The notes: generated by a model not told the origin, from the sequence alone. A DNA stretch of 64,000 nt from Planomicrobium sp. Y74 (GCF_003668635.1 NZ_RCWH01000002.1:62001-126000), one strand, 5' to 3'; positions 26,532 through 38,179 are shown, counted from the first letter of the stretch. A program made the numbers and translations.

Positions 26532-27839
26532 ATGGCGACAAAACATGAACAGATACTTGATTATATCGAAACGCTGGAAGTTGGGGAAAAAATCTCCGTC
26601 CGTCGGATCGCGAAAGAATTGCAGGTCAGCGAAGGCACGGCGTACCGCGCAATCAAAGAAGCGGAAAACAAGCGGCTGGTTTCCACAATTGAGCGTGTCG
26701 GCACCATCCGCATCGAACGGAAAAAGAAAGAGAATATTGAGCGGCTGACGTATGCCGAAATTGTCAATATTGTTGACGGTCAAGTACTTGGCGGCCGGAC
26801 AGGTTTGCATAAGTCATTGACGAAATTCGTTATAGGGGCGATGCAGCTCGAAGACATGATGCGCTATACAGAAGCTGGCAACCTGCTGATTGTCGGCAAC
26901 CGCTATAAAGCCCATGAATATGCGCTGCAAGCAGGAGCGGCTGTTCTTGTGACCGGTGGCTTCGATGCATCGGACACGGTGAAAAAACTGGCGGATGAAT
27001 ATGAACTGCCGGTCATTTCCACCAGCTATGACACTTTTACAGTGGCTACGATGATCAACCGGGCTATTTATGACCAATTGATCAAGAAAGAGATTTTATT
27101 GATCGAAGATATTTTGATTCCATTGGAGAATACCCATTTTCTTCATCACCATGACCCCATCAGCCGTTACCGTGAATTGAACAAGGAAACAACGCATGGC
27201 GGATTTCCGGTGGTCGATGATTCCGGCAAGATTATCGGAATCCTGACTTCAAGGGATATCATTGGATTCTCAAATGAGGACAGCGTTGAAAAAGCCATGA
27301 CAAAAGATCCTATAACTGTATCGCTGCAGACAAGTGTAGCGTCCGCAGGACACAGGATGATTTGGGAGGGCATCGACCTTCTGCCGGCCATCGATGAACA
27401 AGGGAAGTTATGCGGCGTAATCAGCCGCCAGGATGTGCTGAAGGCGATACAGACTGCACAGCGGCAGCCGCAGCAGGGCGAAACAATAGATGATATCATC
27501 ATCAGCCAGTTGCAGATGAAGCCGCATGAAAAGCTTTCCCTGGAATTCCGTGTGACACCTCAAATGACCAATTCATATGGTTCCATATCATATGGTGCCT
27601 ATACGACAATTTTGTCTGAAGCTGCTACCAGTGCTTTGAAAACAAAGAATCGCAAAGACAGCGTACTTGAGAATTTGACGATTTATTTTTTGAAGCCAGT
27701 TCAGCTGGATTCCCTGATTTACATCAAACCGGTTATTTTGGATATCAGCAGAAAATCAGCTAAGGTGGATATCGAGGTTTCATTTGAAGGGGAAATTGTC
27801 GGCAAGGCCTTGCTGACGTTCCAGTTGCTGGATCGGTGA
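26532..27839 (+). CDS. ytoI: CBS/DRTGG/thioesterase-fold regulator-like protein YtoI
   Basis: A 435-residue multidomain protein. Residues 1-60 are a winged-helix-like region (KISVRRIAKELQVSEGTAYRAIKEAE), about 70-185 a DRTGG domain, about 190-305 a CBS pair, and about 315-430 a hotdog thioesterase-like domain. It may sense a nucleotide through CBS and act on an acyl ligand or DNA; no role is known. The ATG at 26532 has GGGTGA just before it; an ATG four codons earlier (26520) is possible. It keeps its Bacillus place before ytpI-nrnA-dnaE. Confidence 0.85.
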   Translation: MATKHEQILDYIETLEVGEKISVRRIAKELQVSEGTAYRAIKEAENKRLVSTIERVGTIRIERKKKENIERLTYAEIVNIVDGQVLGGRTGLHKSLTKFVIGAMQLEDMMRYTEAGNLLIVGNRYKAHEYALQAGAAVLVTGGFDASDTVKKLADEYELPVISTSYDTFTVATMINRAIYDQLIKKEILLIEDILIPLENTHFLHHHDPISRYRELNKETTHGGFPVVDDSGKIIGILTSRDIIGFSNEDSVEKAMTKDPITVSLQTSVASAGHRMIWEGIDLLPAIDEQGKLCGVISRQDVLKAIQTAQRQPQQGETIDDIIISQLQMKPHEKLSLEFRVTPQMTNSYGSISYGAYTTILSEAATSALKTKNRKDSVLENLTIYFLKPVQLDSLIYIKPVILDISRKSAKVDIEVSFEGEIVGKALLTFQLLDR

Positions 27840-27848
27840 CCAAATAAA

Positions 27849-27872
27849 AAAAACCCCTCTCAGTGAGGGGGA
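27849..27872 (-). terminator. ytpI terminator
   Basis: CCCCTC and GAGGGG around TCAGT. The minus strand reads into a long T run, so it mainly serves ytpI; the plus-strand T tract is weak. Confidence 0.75.
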
Positions 27873-27876
27873 TTTA

Positions 27877-28176
27877 CTATTCGTTCAGCCGTGATTCTTC
27901 GGCGACAAATTTATGGTAATGCTTAGCCGCTTTAAAATTATAGATGATCATTGCCAGTCCGAGAATGATGAATATACCGGAAATGATATAAGTGATGGTA
28001 CTTTGGAAAATCGTCAGCTGATTGATGCCAAAGAAAAATACAAAGCTCCCGAGAAATATTGATGCTGTAGAAGCGTACCACTTTTTTCGGATGGGCAATG
28101 TTGAACGGATCTGCTTTGTTTTATAATAGAAATAAAACAAGATAGACACGATTATTAGGAAAAAGAAAATTAGCAT
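27877..28176 (-). CDS. ytpI: Small membrane protein YtpI
   Basis: A 99-residue protein with three hydrophobic segments (about 2-18, 38-55, 62-82) and a charged C-terminus; the Bacillus YtpI is about 100 residues. AGGAGGT lies five bases before the ATG at 28176; the longer open frame to 28269 would overlap the nrnA start and has no site. Function is unknown. Confidence 0.85.
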   Translation of the reverse strand: MLIFFFLIIVSILFYFYYKTKQIRSTLPIRKKWYASTASIFLGSFVFFFGINQLTIFQSTITYIISGIFIILGLAMIIYNFKAAKHYHKFVAEESRLNE

Positions 28177-28268
28177 AAGGACCTCCTGTATTCGAAAACT
28201 TTCTTCTATTGTACTGAGAAACGTCTTTGAATGCGAATGGATTTCCTTGAAAAATGGAGGAACGGACA

Positions 28269-29213
28269 ATGAACAGTCAAATCATCGACACAATTAAACA
28301 TTATGAAACCATCATCATCCACAGGCATGTCAGACCGGATCCCGATGCATACGGCTCGCAGCTGGGCTTAAAATACATACTTCAGCATAATTATCCTGAA
28401 AAAATGATTTTGGCAGCAGGTGAACATGATTTTACGATGGAATTCCTTGGTACACAAGATTCGGTCGCTGATGAAGATTATATCGGGGCACTGGTAATTG
28501 TTACAGACACTGCCAATACAGAACGAATAGACGATCAGCGTTATTCCAGCGGAGACAAACTCATAAAAATCGATCATCACCCGAATGATGATGCTTATGG
28601 CGATCTATTGCTTGTGGATACAGGCGCCAGTTCTTCCTCAGAGCTTATTTACGAATTATTCGAAGTTGGCCAGATTCAGGAAAACTGGGAGCTGCCGGCA
28701 ATGGCGGCACGTCAGCTTTATGCGGGAATCATTGGCGATACCGGGCGTTTTCTCTTCCCGAGCACGACACAAAAGACGTTCAGAATTGCCGGCGAACTGA
28801 TCAAGAGTGACTTTGACCGCAACGCACTGCATAATGGCATGTATGAAATGGAAAGAAAGCTTCTGCATCTTCAGGGTTATATCTACCAGAACTTCAAAAT
28901 GGACGAAAATGGTGCAGCTTATGTAAAAATCAGCTTGGATATCCTAAAAGAGTTTGGAGTCACAGCTACTGAAACTTCGCTGCTTGTCAGTTCTCTTGGA
29001 AATGTAAAAGGAATGAAAGCATGGGTCATATTCATAGAAGAAGAGAATGAGATTCGTGTACGTCTCCGCTCAAAAGGACCTGTCATTAATGAACTGGCAA
29101 AAGAGTTTAACGGAGGGGGCCACCCAATGGCTTCCGGAGCCACTGCTTACTCATGGGAAGAAGCGGAACAAGTGATTGGCCGTTTAAAAGAAATTTGCGC
29201 TTCAGCAGAATAA
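28269..29213 (+). CDS. nrnA: Bifunctional oligoribonuclease / pAp phosphatase NrnA
   Basis: DHH-family enzyme that degrades very short RNA and dephosphorylates 3'-phosphoadenosine 5'-phosphate. The 314-residue protein has RPDPDAYGS near residue 21, VTDTANTERID near 79, KIDHHPNDD near 102 (the DHH motif), GDTGRF near 158, and the C-terminal DHHA1 motif GGGHPMASG near 285. ATG at 28269 has GGAGG seven to ten bases upstream. dnaE follows after 16 bases, so the two genes are probably one operon. Confidence 0.95.
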   Translation: MNSQIIDTIKHYETIIIHRHVRPDPDAYGSQLGLKYILQHNYPEKMILAAGEHDFTMEFLGTQDSVADEDYIGALVIVTDTANTERIDDQRYSSGDKLIKIDHHPNDDAYGDLLLVDTGASSSSELIYELFEVGQIQENWELPAMAARQLYAGIIGDTGRFLFPSTTQKTFRIAGELIKSDFDRNALHNGMYEMERKLLHLQGYIYQNFKMDENGAAYVKISLDILKEFGVTATETSLLVSSLGNVKGMKAWVIFIEEENEIRVRLRSKGPVINELAKEFNGGGHPMASGATAYSWEEAEQVIGRLKEICASAE

Positions 29214-29229
29214 GAGAGGAGGGATTGTT

Positions 29230-32200
29230 TTGTCAATGGTTTATCCATATATAAGCACATCAGCAGACCTGTTGAAAAGTACGGTGCGCCTTGATGAACT
29301 TTTCCCTTTTCTAAAAGAACAGGGGACGGCTGCTGTCGCTATCGTCAATTCCAAGCTGTACGGTGTGCTCCCGTTCTGGGAAGCTTGTTATAAGGCAGGT
29401 ATTCACGCCGTGCTTGGCTTTTCAACATTCGTCGAACACGATGGACAGCCGTATCCGGTTGTACTTTATGCCCAGACAAATCAAGGCTATGGCAATTTGC
29501 TGAAGATATCCAGCGCACTTGCGACACGAAACCGCAAGGCGATTCCCGAGCAATGGTTGAAAGCTTACGATGAAGGGCTTCTTTGCGTAATTCCAAATAC
29601 GGCAGAATGGACATTGACCGACCGCAAAGAAGTTTTCGAATACATCTTCCAAATCTTCGGTGACCGCTGTTACGGCAGCGTGCAGCGGCCAGGAGGCAAT
29701 GTATCTGGCAATGAAGCGGAATTCATCGAAGCATGCAACCGTTTTTCCCTGCCGGTTATGGCAACACAGGAAGTGAAATACATTAAGAAAGAAGGGGCTT
29801 TTGCATATGAAGTGGCATCAGCCATCGGGCAAGGGCTGAAACTTTCAGATGAACAAAGGCTTCAACCGGAACATACCGATGCATATGCGCCAACTGCCGG
29901 CGAATTGAAGCAGTGGTTTGAAAATCGTCCTGAATGGCTGGAAACAGCAGAACAAATGCTGTTGAGCTGCAAAGTCACCATACAGACCAATCGGCAGCTG
30001 CTGCCTGTTTTCCCACTGGATAACGAAGTGGATAGAGCGGAATACATAAAAAAACTGTGCATGGCTGGCTTAAAAGGCAGATTAGATAGTGATTCCATTT
30101 CCCAGGAATATCAATCCCGTTTGGATTATGAGCTTGGTGTCATCAAATCCATGGGCTATATCGATTACTTCCTGATTGTTTCCGATTTTATGAAATTCGC
30201 GCGGAATGCCGGCATAATGACGGGACCAGGCCGGGGTTCATCGGCAAGTTCGCTTGTCGCTTATTCTCTGCATATAACGGATGTGGATCCACTTGAACAT
30301 GGTCTGCTTTTTGAACGTTTCCTGAATCCGGAGCGTGTTACACTTCCGGATATCGATATCGATTTTGCCGATCACAGAAGGCATGAAGTAGTGGAATATG
30401 TCGCCAATAAATACGGCCAGGCAAGAACCGCACAAATCATTACTTTCGGCACATTATCCGCCAAGGCAGTGGCAAGGGATACTGCACGCGTTTTCGGTTT
30501 CGAAACTGAAGAACTTGAAGCGATATCAAAACTGATTTCGAGCCGTCCAGGCACCACTTTAAGATCTGCGTTAAAGGAAAATGCTAAGCTGAATGATTGG
30601 ATCATCGCACGTGAAGAACGAAAAACCTGGTTCAAAACAGCGCTCCAGCTGGAAGGTCTTCCGCGCCACGCTTCAACTCATGCTGCCGGAGTCATTCTAA
30701 GCCCGACTTCACTGGTGGATTATGTTCCAATAGAAGAAGGCAACGAAGGAATCTACCTGACACAATGGCCGATGGGGGATCTCGAAGCAATCGGTTTGCT
30801 GAAAATGGATTTTCTTGGCTTGAGGAATTTGACTATATTGGAGCAGATTCGCAAACTGCTATCAAAGGGAACCGGAAAATCGATAGATTACCGTAAATTG
30901 CCGCTTGATGATGCAAAAACCTATGAAATACTCGCTGCCGGCGACACAAGCGGAGTATTTCAACTGGAATCAGAAGGGATGAGGAATGCTTTAAGGCAAA
31001 TCAAACCCACTGCTTTCGGTGATATAGTAGCAGTCAATGCACTCTTCAGACCGGGCCCGATGGAGTTTATCCCATTATATGCAAGAAGGAAGCATAAGCA
31101 GGAAGCTGTAGCATATGTCCATCCGATTCTGGAACCGATCCTTAAAGAAACCCACGGCGTAATCGTTTACCAGGAACAAATTATGCAGATTGCCGCTCGA
31201 ATGGCAGGTTTTTCTTTGGGGGAAGCCGACATACTAAGGCGGGCTGTCAGTAAGAAGAAACGGGAAATACTGGATGAGGAACGTGTTCATTTTGTGCAGG
31301 GAGCCCAAAAGAAAGGTTTCAAGGAAAGCGAAGCTACTGAAGTCTATGATTTAATCGTGCGTTTTGCCGATTATGGTTTTCCAAAGAGCCATGCTGTCGC
31401 TTACAGTATGATTTCGTATCAGCTCGCTTACATGAAAGCGAATTATCCCATTTACTTCTATACTGCTATGCTAGGGAATTTTTCAGGAAATGCAGAAAAG
31501 ACCAAACAGCTTCTGCAGGAAATAAAAGAAAAGGATATTCCGATTTTGGTTCCGTCAATCCAGAAGAGCTTTTCGTCATTTTCGATAGAAGAAGGCAAAA
31601 TACGGATTGGCCTTAACAGTGTCAAAGGTGTTCCGGGAACTGTCATTAAAGCTATCATAGCTGCCAGAAATGAAGGGGGTCCTTTCACGAGCCTTTTTAA
31701 TATCGCTGAACGGATATCCGCCATTCATTTCACCCGAAAAGCCTTTGAACCGCTGATAAAAGCGGGGGCTCTGGATGATTTCGAACTTGATCGTGCAACG
31801 CTGCTGGCTTCACTGGACAGTGCAGTCAAACACGCAGAACTCGTCAAACCAGATGAAGAACCGGGGCTATTCGACGATATGGGCGCAAGCTTCATGAAGC
31901 CGAAATATACGAAGGCTTCACCAATTCCTGAGAATCTGAAACTGGATCTCGAAATGGAAGTGCTCGGCTTTTATCTTTCGACACATCCCATCGAACGGGA
32001 AAAAGAGCAGCGGCGGAAAGATTTTGATGAGTTGAAGTCTCTGAAGCTTAAACGGGATAAAGAAAAAGTGAATGTCCTGGGGATGATTGAGGAAATCAAA
32101 AGGATCCGTACAAAAAAAGGGGATGCTATGGCTTTCATTACCCTGCAGGATGATACAGGCCCGGCATCTGTCACTTTATTCCCTGAAGAATATACAAAAT

Positions 32201-32301
32201 ACAATGCAATTCTAAAAGAACAAGCAATCATTGAAGTCCAGGGCACGATTGAAAATCGTATGAACCGGACATCGATCATCTGCAAAAATATAAGTACTTG
32301 A
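29230..32301 (+). CDS. dnaE: DNA polymerase III alpha subunit DnaE
   Basis: Replicative polymerase that extends primers on the lagging strand alongside PolC. The 1023-residue protein has the C-family palm with PGRGSSASSLVAY near residue 335 and the catalytic PDIDIDFAD near 375, then the thumb, fingers and an OB-fold at the C-terminus (about 940-1020). It ends after the OB fold, about 90 residues shorter than Bacillus DnaE. The PHP metal ligands are lost (see findings). AGGAGGG lies eight bases before the TTG start. Confidence 0.93.
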   Translation: MSMVYPYISTSADLLKSTVRLDELFPFLKEQGTAAVAIVNSKLYGVLPFWEACYKAGIHAVLGFSTFVEHDGQPYPVVLYAQTNQGYGNLLKISSALATRNRKAIPEQWLKAYDEGLLCVIPNTAEWTLTDRKEVFEYIFQIFGDRCYGSVQRPGGNVSGNEAEFIEACNRFSLPVMATQEVKYIKKEGAFAYEVASAIGQGLKLSDEQRLQPEHTDAYAPTAGELKQWFENRPEWLETAEQMLLSCKVTIQTNRQLLPVFPLDNEVDRAEYIKKLCMAGLKGRLDSDSISQEYQSRLDYELGVIKSMGYIDYFLIVSDFMKFARNAGIMTGPGRGSSASSLVAYSLHITDVDPLEHGLLFERFLNPERVTLPDIDIDFADHRRHEVVEYVANKYGQARTAQIITFGTLSAKAVARDTARVFGFETEELEAISKLISSRPGTTLRSALKENAKLNDWIIAREERKTWFKTALQLEGLPRHASTHAAGVILSPTSLVDYVPIEEGNEGIYLTQWPMGDLEAIGLLKMDFLGLRNLTILEQIRKLLSKGTGKSIDYRKLPLDDAKTYEILAAGDTSGVFQLESEGMRNALRQIKPTAFGDIVAVNALFRPGPMEFIPLYARRKHKQEAVAYVHPILEPILKETHGVIVYQEQIMQIAARMAGFSLGEADILRRAVSKKKREILDEERVHFVQGAQKKGFKESEATEVYDLIVRFADYGFPKSHAVAYSMISYQLAYMKANYPIYFYTAMLGNFSGNAEKTKQLLQEIKEKDIPILVPSIQKSFSSFSIEEGKIRIGLNSVKGVPGTVIKAIIAARNEGGPFTSLFNIAERISAIHFTRKAFEPLIKAGALDDFELDRATLLASLDSAVKHAELVKPDEEPGLFDDMGASFMKPKYTKASPIPENLKLDLEMEVLGFYLSTHPIEREKEQRRKDFDELKSLKLKRDKEKVNVLGMIEEIKRIRTKKGDAMAFITLQDDTGPASVTLFPEEYTKYNAILKEQAIIEVQGTIENRMNRTSIICKNIST

Positions 32302-32333
32302 CTGCTTTTCCAACCGGAAAAGCAGTTTTTTCT
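32301..32333 (+). terminator. dnaE terminator
   Basis: ACTGCTTTTCC and GGAAAAGCAGT around AACC, then TTTTTTC. Confidence 0.92.
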
Positions 32334-32370
32334 TTACGTCGGGCGTTTTTTTTTGTAAGGTAGGGATATG

Positions 32371-32385
32371 AGTGGTCAGACCACT
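32371..32385 (+). promoter_or_regulatory. FadR/GntR-type operator before the accDA operon
   Basis: AGTGGTCAGACCACT is a perfect palindrome around one central base and fits the TNGTNNNACNA pattern of FadR-subfamily operators. It lies 29 bases before the GntR gene start. No convincing -35 and -10 pair was found around it; the region upstream is T-rich. Confidence 0.7.
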
Positions 32386-32413
32386 TTCAAAAAAATGGAA
32401 GTAGAGGTCCGCT

Positions 32414-33067
32414 ATGAACCAACCAAAACGATATCTGGACATAGTCCTGGATATAAGGAAAATGATAAGTCAGGAAAAGATCAGGCCCGGCGACAGGATT
32501 CCATCAGAAAGGGAATTGGCTGAAACCTTAAAAGTAGGGCGGTCAACTATTCGCGAAGCTTTGAGGAGCCTGGAATTGCTCGGATTGATCGAAACCAGAA
32601 GAGGAGAAGGCACTTTTCTGTCAGATCACCGTAACCATCAATTGGTGGAAGTTTTGTCGACATTCATCCTTCAGGACAATCAGTCCCAAAAGGATGTCTG
32701 GGAAACCAGGATGATACATGAAATTTCTGCAATCCAGACAATTTGCGGAAATGAGTCTGCATGCCAATTGCCGGTTTGGGACAGTTTTTCCAAACGTATT
32801 GAAGAAGAAGAAAGTTTTCTTCGTGAGGATCTTGTCAAAGAAATAATGGTTTTATCCGGTAACCGGCTGTCTTTGAAAATATGGCTTTTATTGGCACAAT
32901 ACAGCGGTAATTTTTATAAAAGCCGTGTAACAATGGATGAAACAGAGATGATCGAGGATGTTTTGGCTGCAATCAGGCAGCAGGATGCTGAAAAAGCCGC
33001 TTCCAGTTTGAAAATTTGGATTGCCTGGCTGCAAAAGGAGAGTAAAAAAGATGACGATGATACGTGA
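32414..33067 (+). CDS. GntR/FadR-family transcriptional regulator
   Basis: A 217-residue regulator with an N-terminal winged helix ([39 protein letters not shown] region, residues 28-66) and a C-terminal helical FCD-like effector domain that is short and lacks the usual His metal-ligand pattern. AGTAGAGGTC precedes the ATG. The stop overlaps accD by 17 bases. It thus sits at the head of the acetyl-CoA carboxylase operon, behind a matching palindrome, and probably represses its own operon in response to an acyl or malonyl ligand. The ligand is inferred. Confidence 0.82.
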   Translation: MNQPKRYLDIVLDIRKMISQEKIRPGDRIPSERELAETLKVGRSTIREALRSLELLGLIETRRGEGTFLSDHRNHQLVEVLSTFILQDNQSQKDVWETRMIHEISAIQTICGNESACQLPVWDSFSKRIEEEESFLREDLVKEIMVLSGNRLSLKIWLLLAQYSGNFYKSRVTMDETEMIEDVLAAIRQQDAEKAASSLKIWIAWLQKESKKDDDDT

Positions 33068-33923
33068 TATATTCAAGCGCAACAGAGAACGCAATGGTCC
33101 AACTATACCTTCCAAAGCCGCAAAAGATGTCCCGGAAGGCCTAATGTTTAAATGCCCCGAGTGCAAGCACATTATACTGACTAAAGAAATGGCGAAGCTC
33201 CAAAAAGTCTGCGAGAAATGTGACCATCATTGCAAAATGACTGCCCAGGAGCGGGTAGAGAGTTTAATGGATAAAGATACATTCGAGTCCATCGATGATC
33301 ATTTGAAAACCGGCAATCCGCTTGGTTTTCCAGGCTATGCTGAAAAAATCGAAGCTGACAGCAAAAAAACTGGTTTGAATGAAGCCGTTTTGACGGGCAC
33401 CGGGAAAATCGACGGACAGCCGGTCGTGGCAGCGATTATGGATTCCCATTTCCGTATGGGATCGATGGGGTCGGTTGTCGGTGAAAAAATTACGCGCGCT
33501 GTTGAACTGGCTACCTCAAAAGGATATCCATTTGTCATTTTTACAGCCAGTGGCGGAGCCCGTATGCAAGAAGGCGTCTTATCCTTGATGCAGATGGCGA
33601 AGACAAGTGTGGCGTTAAAGCGCCACAGCAATGAAGGCCTGTTATTCATATCAGTTTTGACGCACCCGACAACTGGAGGCGTTTCTGCAAGTTTTGCATC
33701 CGTAGGTGATATTAATATTGCAGAACCGAAGGCATTGATCGGTTTTGCCGGTCGCCGAGTGATTGAACAGACTGTTCGTGAAAAATTGCCTGAAGATTTT
33801 CAGACTGCCGAATTTTTATTGGCACACGGCCAACTGGATGCAGTGGTACATCGCCATAACATGCAAAAAACCTTATCTTCGTTAATCAGACTGCATACGA
33901 AAGGAGCTGTGGCACATGGCTAA
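33051..33923 (+). CDS. accD: Acetyl-CoA carboxylase carboxyltransferase subunit beta
   Basis: Beta part of the transferase that makes malonyl-CoA from acetyl-CoA and carboxybiotin. The zinc ribbon has Cys35, 38, 54 and 57; the crotonase-like core has [20 protein letters not shown] near 170 and [13 protein letters not shown] near 235. Length is 290 residues. AAAGGAG in the end of the regulator gene serves the ATG at 33051. It overlaps accA by eight bases. Confidence 0.97.
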   Translation: MTMIRDIFKRNRERNGPTIPSKAAKDVPEGLMFKCPECKHIILTKEMAKLQKVCEKCDHHCKMTAQERVESLMDKDTFESIDDHLKTGNPLGFPGYAEKIEADSKKTGLNEAVLTGTGKIDGQPVVAAIMDSHFRMGSMGSVVGEKITRAVELATSKGYPFVIFTASGGARMQEGVLSLMQMAKTSVALKRHSNEGLLFISVLTHPTTGGVSASFASVGDINIAEPKALIGFAGRRVIEQTVREKLPEDFQTAEFLLAHGQLDAVVHRHNMQKTLSSLIRLHTKGAVAHG

Positions 33924-34881
33924 TAAAGCCCAAAAATCACTGCCATTTGAAGAGCCATTAATCCAGCTCCGCAAAAAGATTACGGAACTGAAAGAATATA
34001 CTCAGAACGCAGAAGTGGATTTGAGCGCAGAAATTGATAGCCTGGAAGCACGGCTGGAGAATCTGGAAATTGAAATCTATGAAGACATGAAACCATGGGA
34101 TCGTGTCCAGGTTGCCCGCCACCCGAACCGGCCAACCACCTTGGATTATATTCCATACGTCTTTGAAGATTTCATCGAACTGCATGGAGACCGGCTTTAT
34201 GGTGACGACGAGGCAATAGTCGGCGGCATCGCTTCATTTAAAGGACAGCCGGTAACGGTCATCGGCCATCAGCGCGGCAAAGAGACGAAAGAGAATGTCC
34301 GCAGAAACTTTGGTATGCCGCATCCAGAAGGATACCGCAAAGCATTGCGCCTGATGAAACAAGCGGAGAAATTCAAACGGCCGATTATTTGCCTCATTGA
34401 TACGAAAGGTGCTTACCCGGGAAAAGCAGCAGAAGAACGTGGGCAAAGCGAAGCCATTGCCCGCAATCTGGTGGAAATGGCAGGGCTGGAAGTTCCGGTC
34501 ATTTCCATAGTCATAGGTGAAGGCGGAAGCGGCGGGGCACTGGCTCTCGGTTTGGGAAATCATATCCTGATGCTCGAGAACTCAACTTTCTCAGTAATTT
34601 CTCCTGAAGGAGCGGCCTCAATATTATGGAAAGATTCTGCACTTGCACAAACTGCAGCAGAAGCCATGAAAATTACAGCGCCAGATCTTCTTGAAATGGG
34701 TATTATTGAACGAATGATTCCTGAAATTCGTGGAGGCGCACATCATAATCCTGTAAAACAGGCGGAATTCCTGTCTGAAGCAATTGAAAAATCACTGAGC
34801 GAACTGAATCCGTTAAATCCAGAAGGATTAATCGATCAGCGCTACAATAAATTCAAGGCAATCGGGGTATTTACAGAATAG
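33916..34881 (+). CDS. accA: Acetyl-CoA carboxylase carboxyltransferase subunit alpha
   Basis: Partner of AccD in the carboxyltransferase; 321 residues. An N-terminal helical part ([15 protein letters not shown]) precedes the core with [21 protein letters not shown] near 120, [16 protein letters not shown] near 158 and [14 protein letters not shown] near 197. The ATG overlaps accD, so translation is coupled, giving equal amounts of both subunits. Confidence 0.97.
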   Translation: MANKAQKSLPFEEPLIQLRKKITELKEYTQNAEVDLSAEIDSLEARLENLEIEIYEDMKPWDRVQVARHPNRPTTLDYIPYVFEDFIELHGDRLYGDDEAIVGGIASFKGQPVTVIGHQRGKETKENVRRNFGMPHPEGYRKALRLMKQAEKFKRPIICLIDTKGAYPGKAAEERGQSEAIARNLVEMAGLEVPVISIVIGEGGSGGALALGLGNHILMLENSTFSVISPEGAASILWKDSALAQTAAEAMKITAPDLLEMGIIERMIPEIRGGAHHNPVKQAEFLSEAIEKSLSELNPLNPEGLIDQRYNKFKAIGVFTE

Positions 34882-34883
34882 AG

Positions 34884-34904
34884 ACCGCTTCGGCGGTTTT
34901 TTTG
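34884..34904 (+). terminator. accDA terminator
   Basis: ACCGC-TTCG-GCGGT tetraloop stem, then TTTTTTG. Confidence 0.85.
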
Positions 34905-35023
34905 TTTCTTAAGGCAAAGTTAATGCCGCGGGTTTAAGGACAAATATTCAGGGGAACGGAACTGACATTACACTGCAAATCGTGGTAAGGTGAATAAAGT
35001 ATCAGGAAAATCAGGAGGCATGA

Positions 35024-35986
<963 letters not shown>

Positions 35987-36007
35987 AAGCAAAATGGAGT
36001 GAGTCAA

Positions 36008-37768
36008 TTGAGAAAAACCAAAATCGTTTGTACCATCGGACCAGCGAGTGAATCGCCGGAAATATTAGAATCCCTTATTGAATCAGGGATGAACGTTGCA
36101 CGTCTGAACTTTTCACACGGCAATCATGAAGAGCATGCTGAGCGTATCAAACGCATTCGCCGGGCATCAGAAAAAACAGGTAAAATTGTTGGAATTCTTT
36201 TGGATACAAAAGGCCCGGAAATTCGGACCCACCAAATGGAAAACGACGGAATTGATCTGGTAACAAACCAAAACATTACTATTTCTATGACGGAAGTTCT
36301 GGGTACAGCTGAAAAGTTCTCAATCACTTATGACCACCTGATTGAAGACGTTCAAAAAGGATCCATCATTCTGCTGGATGACGGCCTAATTGAATTGCGT
36401 GTCGATAGTATCGATAAAGAAAATGGCCTTATCCATGCTGTTGTGGAAAATGCAGGAACACTGAAAAGTAAAAAAGGTGTGAACGTGCCGGGTGTCTCCG
36501 TACAGCTGCCAGGCATTACCGAAAAAGATGCGCAGGATATTCTGTTCGGCATCAGCCAAAAAGTGGACTTTGTGGCAGCATCTTTCGTAAGAAGATCATC
36601 GGATGTCATGGAAATCCGTGAACTTCTTGAAAAGAATGGCGGGTCTCATATCCAGATTATTCCAAAGATCGAGAACCAAGAAGGCGTAGACAATATCGAT
36701 GATATCATCATGGTATCGGATGGGCTGATGGTCGCTCGAGGAGACTTGGGAGTGGAAATTCCTGCAGAAGAAGTTCCGCTTGTCCAAAAGTCACTTATTG
36801 AAAAATGTAACAGTGCTGGGAAACCGGTTATTACCGCTACTCAAATGCTCGATTCAATGCAGCGCAACCCACGTCCGACTAGAGCTGAAGCCAGTGACGT
36901 TGCAAATGCGATTTTTGATGGCACGGATGCAATCATGCTGTCGGGCGAAACTGCAGCCGGGATCTATCCGGTAGAATCAGTGGAAACGATGCACCGCATT
37001 GCCATGACTACAGAATCGGCACTCAACTACAAACAGCTGGTTTCCAATAGAAGAAAAGATAAAGAGGCGAATATGACGGAAGCAATCGGCCAGGCTGTGG
37101 TCTACACCGCTTTGAACCTTAAAGTAAAAGCCATTATTGCACCAACAGAAAGCGGTACAACTGCTAAAATGATTTCAAAATATCGTCCGGAATCACCGAT
37201 TATCGCAGTTACCTCATCAGAAATTGCAGCTAAAAAACTGACATTGGTATGGGGTGTCCAACCAATTGTCGGTACGCCGGTATCTTCGACAGATGAAGTA
37301 TTCGCAATTGCTGTTGAGGAAAGCCTGAAACACGAATATGTTGACCATGGAGATTTAGTGGTCATAACTGCCGGTGTTCCTGTCGGCAAAGCAGGTACAA
37401 CTAACTTGATGAAAGTTCACGTAATTGGCGATATAGCTGCCAAAGGCCAAGGAATCGGCAAAACAGTCGCATATGGTGAATCTCTTGTCGTGAAATCTGC
37501 AGAAGAGGCGAATGCTGTTGATACTGAAGGGAAAATCCTTGTAACCATCGGCTCAGACCGTGAAATGATGCCGGCTATAGAGAAATGCGCAGGCCTAATT
37601 ACAGAAGAAGGCGGATTGACAAGCCATGCTGCTGTTGTGGGGCTCAGCCTAGGAATTCCTGTAATTGTGGGAGTTAAAAATGCCACAAGCATTATTAAAA
37701 ACAATGAGGATATAACAATTGATGCCGAAACTGGCGTCGTTTACCACGGCCACGCAAGTGTGCTGTAA
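36008..37768 (+). CDS. pyk: Pyruvate kinase with C-terminal PEP-utilizer-like domain
   Basis: Last step of glycolysis. The 586-residue protein begins [14 protein letters not shown], has [11 protein letters not shown] near 30, DTKGPEIRT near 64, and [12 protein letters not shown] near 240. Residues about 475-586 hold the extra domain with [21 protein letters not shown], as in Bacillus. The start is TTG at 36008 with GGAGTGAG upstream; an in-frame GTG at 35999 is inside that site. It forms an operon with pfkA. Confidence 0.96.
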   Translation: MRKTKIVCTIGPASESPEILESLIESGMNVARLNFSHGNHEEHAERIKRIRRASEKTGKIVGILLDTKGPEIRTHQMENDGIDLVTNQNITISMTEVLGTAEKFSITYDHLIEDVQKGSIILLDDGLIELRVDSIDKENGLIHAVVENAGTLKSKKGVNVPGVSVQLPGITEKDAQDILFGISQKVDFVAASFVRRSSDVMEIRELLEKNGGSHIQIIPKIENQEGVDNIDDIIMVSDGLMVARGDLGVEIPAEEVPLVQKSLIEKCNSAGKPVITATQMLDSMQRNPRPTRAEASDVANAIFDGTDAIMLSGETAAGIYPVESVETMHRIAMTTESALNYKQLVSNRRKDKEANMTEAIGQAVVYTALNLKVKAIIAPTESGTTAKMISKYRPESPIIAVTSSEIAAKKLTLVWGVQPIVGTPVSSTDEVFAIAVEESLKHEYVDHGDLVVITAGVPVGKAGTTNLMKVHVIGDIAAKGQGIGKTVAYGESLVVKSAEEANAVDTEGKILVTIGSDREMMPAIEKCAGLITEEGGLTSHAAVVGLSLGIPVIVGVKNATSIIKNNEDITIDAETGVVYHGHASVL

Positions 37769-37795
37769 GAATTATATTGGAGGTGACCAATCATT

Positions 37796-38179
37796 ATGAA
37801 GTGGCTGATAGCATTATTAATCGTTGTCCCAGCTCTTGAATTGGCACTGCTGATTTGGGCGGCAAATAATATCGGTTTCTTTGTCACTGTTGGAATGATC
37901 ATCGCTACTGGTTTGATTGGTGCTTTCCTTGCCAAAAAGCAAGGAGTGAAAGCGATTGGTGATATCCAAAAGGCTATGTCGAGTTTCCAGCCGCCGGGCG
38001 AAAACCTGCTGAGCGCAGCTTTTGTCTTGGTTGGCGGCGTCATGCTTATGACACCAGGATTCATCTCGGATGCTGTCGGTTTCAGCTTATTATTTGCACC
38101 TACCCAAAAAATATATAAACCATTGGTTTACCGTTTCATCCAAAAAAGAATGAAGAATACTCGGGTTATTGTAGGATAA
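37796..38179 (+). CDS. fxsA: Membrane protein FxsA
   Basis: A 127-residue protein with about three hydrophobic segments (residues 3-20, 24-43, 67-95) and the family motifs ELALLIW, KKQGVKAI and PGFISDAVG. Its role is not well defined; the E. coli homologue affects F exclusion of phage T7. It follows pyk after 27 bases with GGAGGTG, and the terminator begins inside its last codons. The ytvI gene found next in Bacillus is absent. Confidence 0.88.
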   Translation: MKWLIALLIVVPALELALLIWAANNIGFFVTVGMIIATGLIGAFLAKKQGVKAIGDIQKAMSSFQPPGENLLSAAFVLVGGVMLMTPGFISDAVGFSLLFAPTQKIYKPLVYRFIQKRMKNTRVIVG

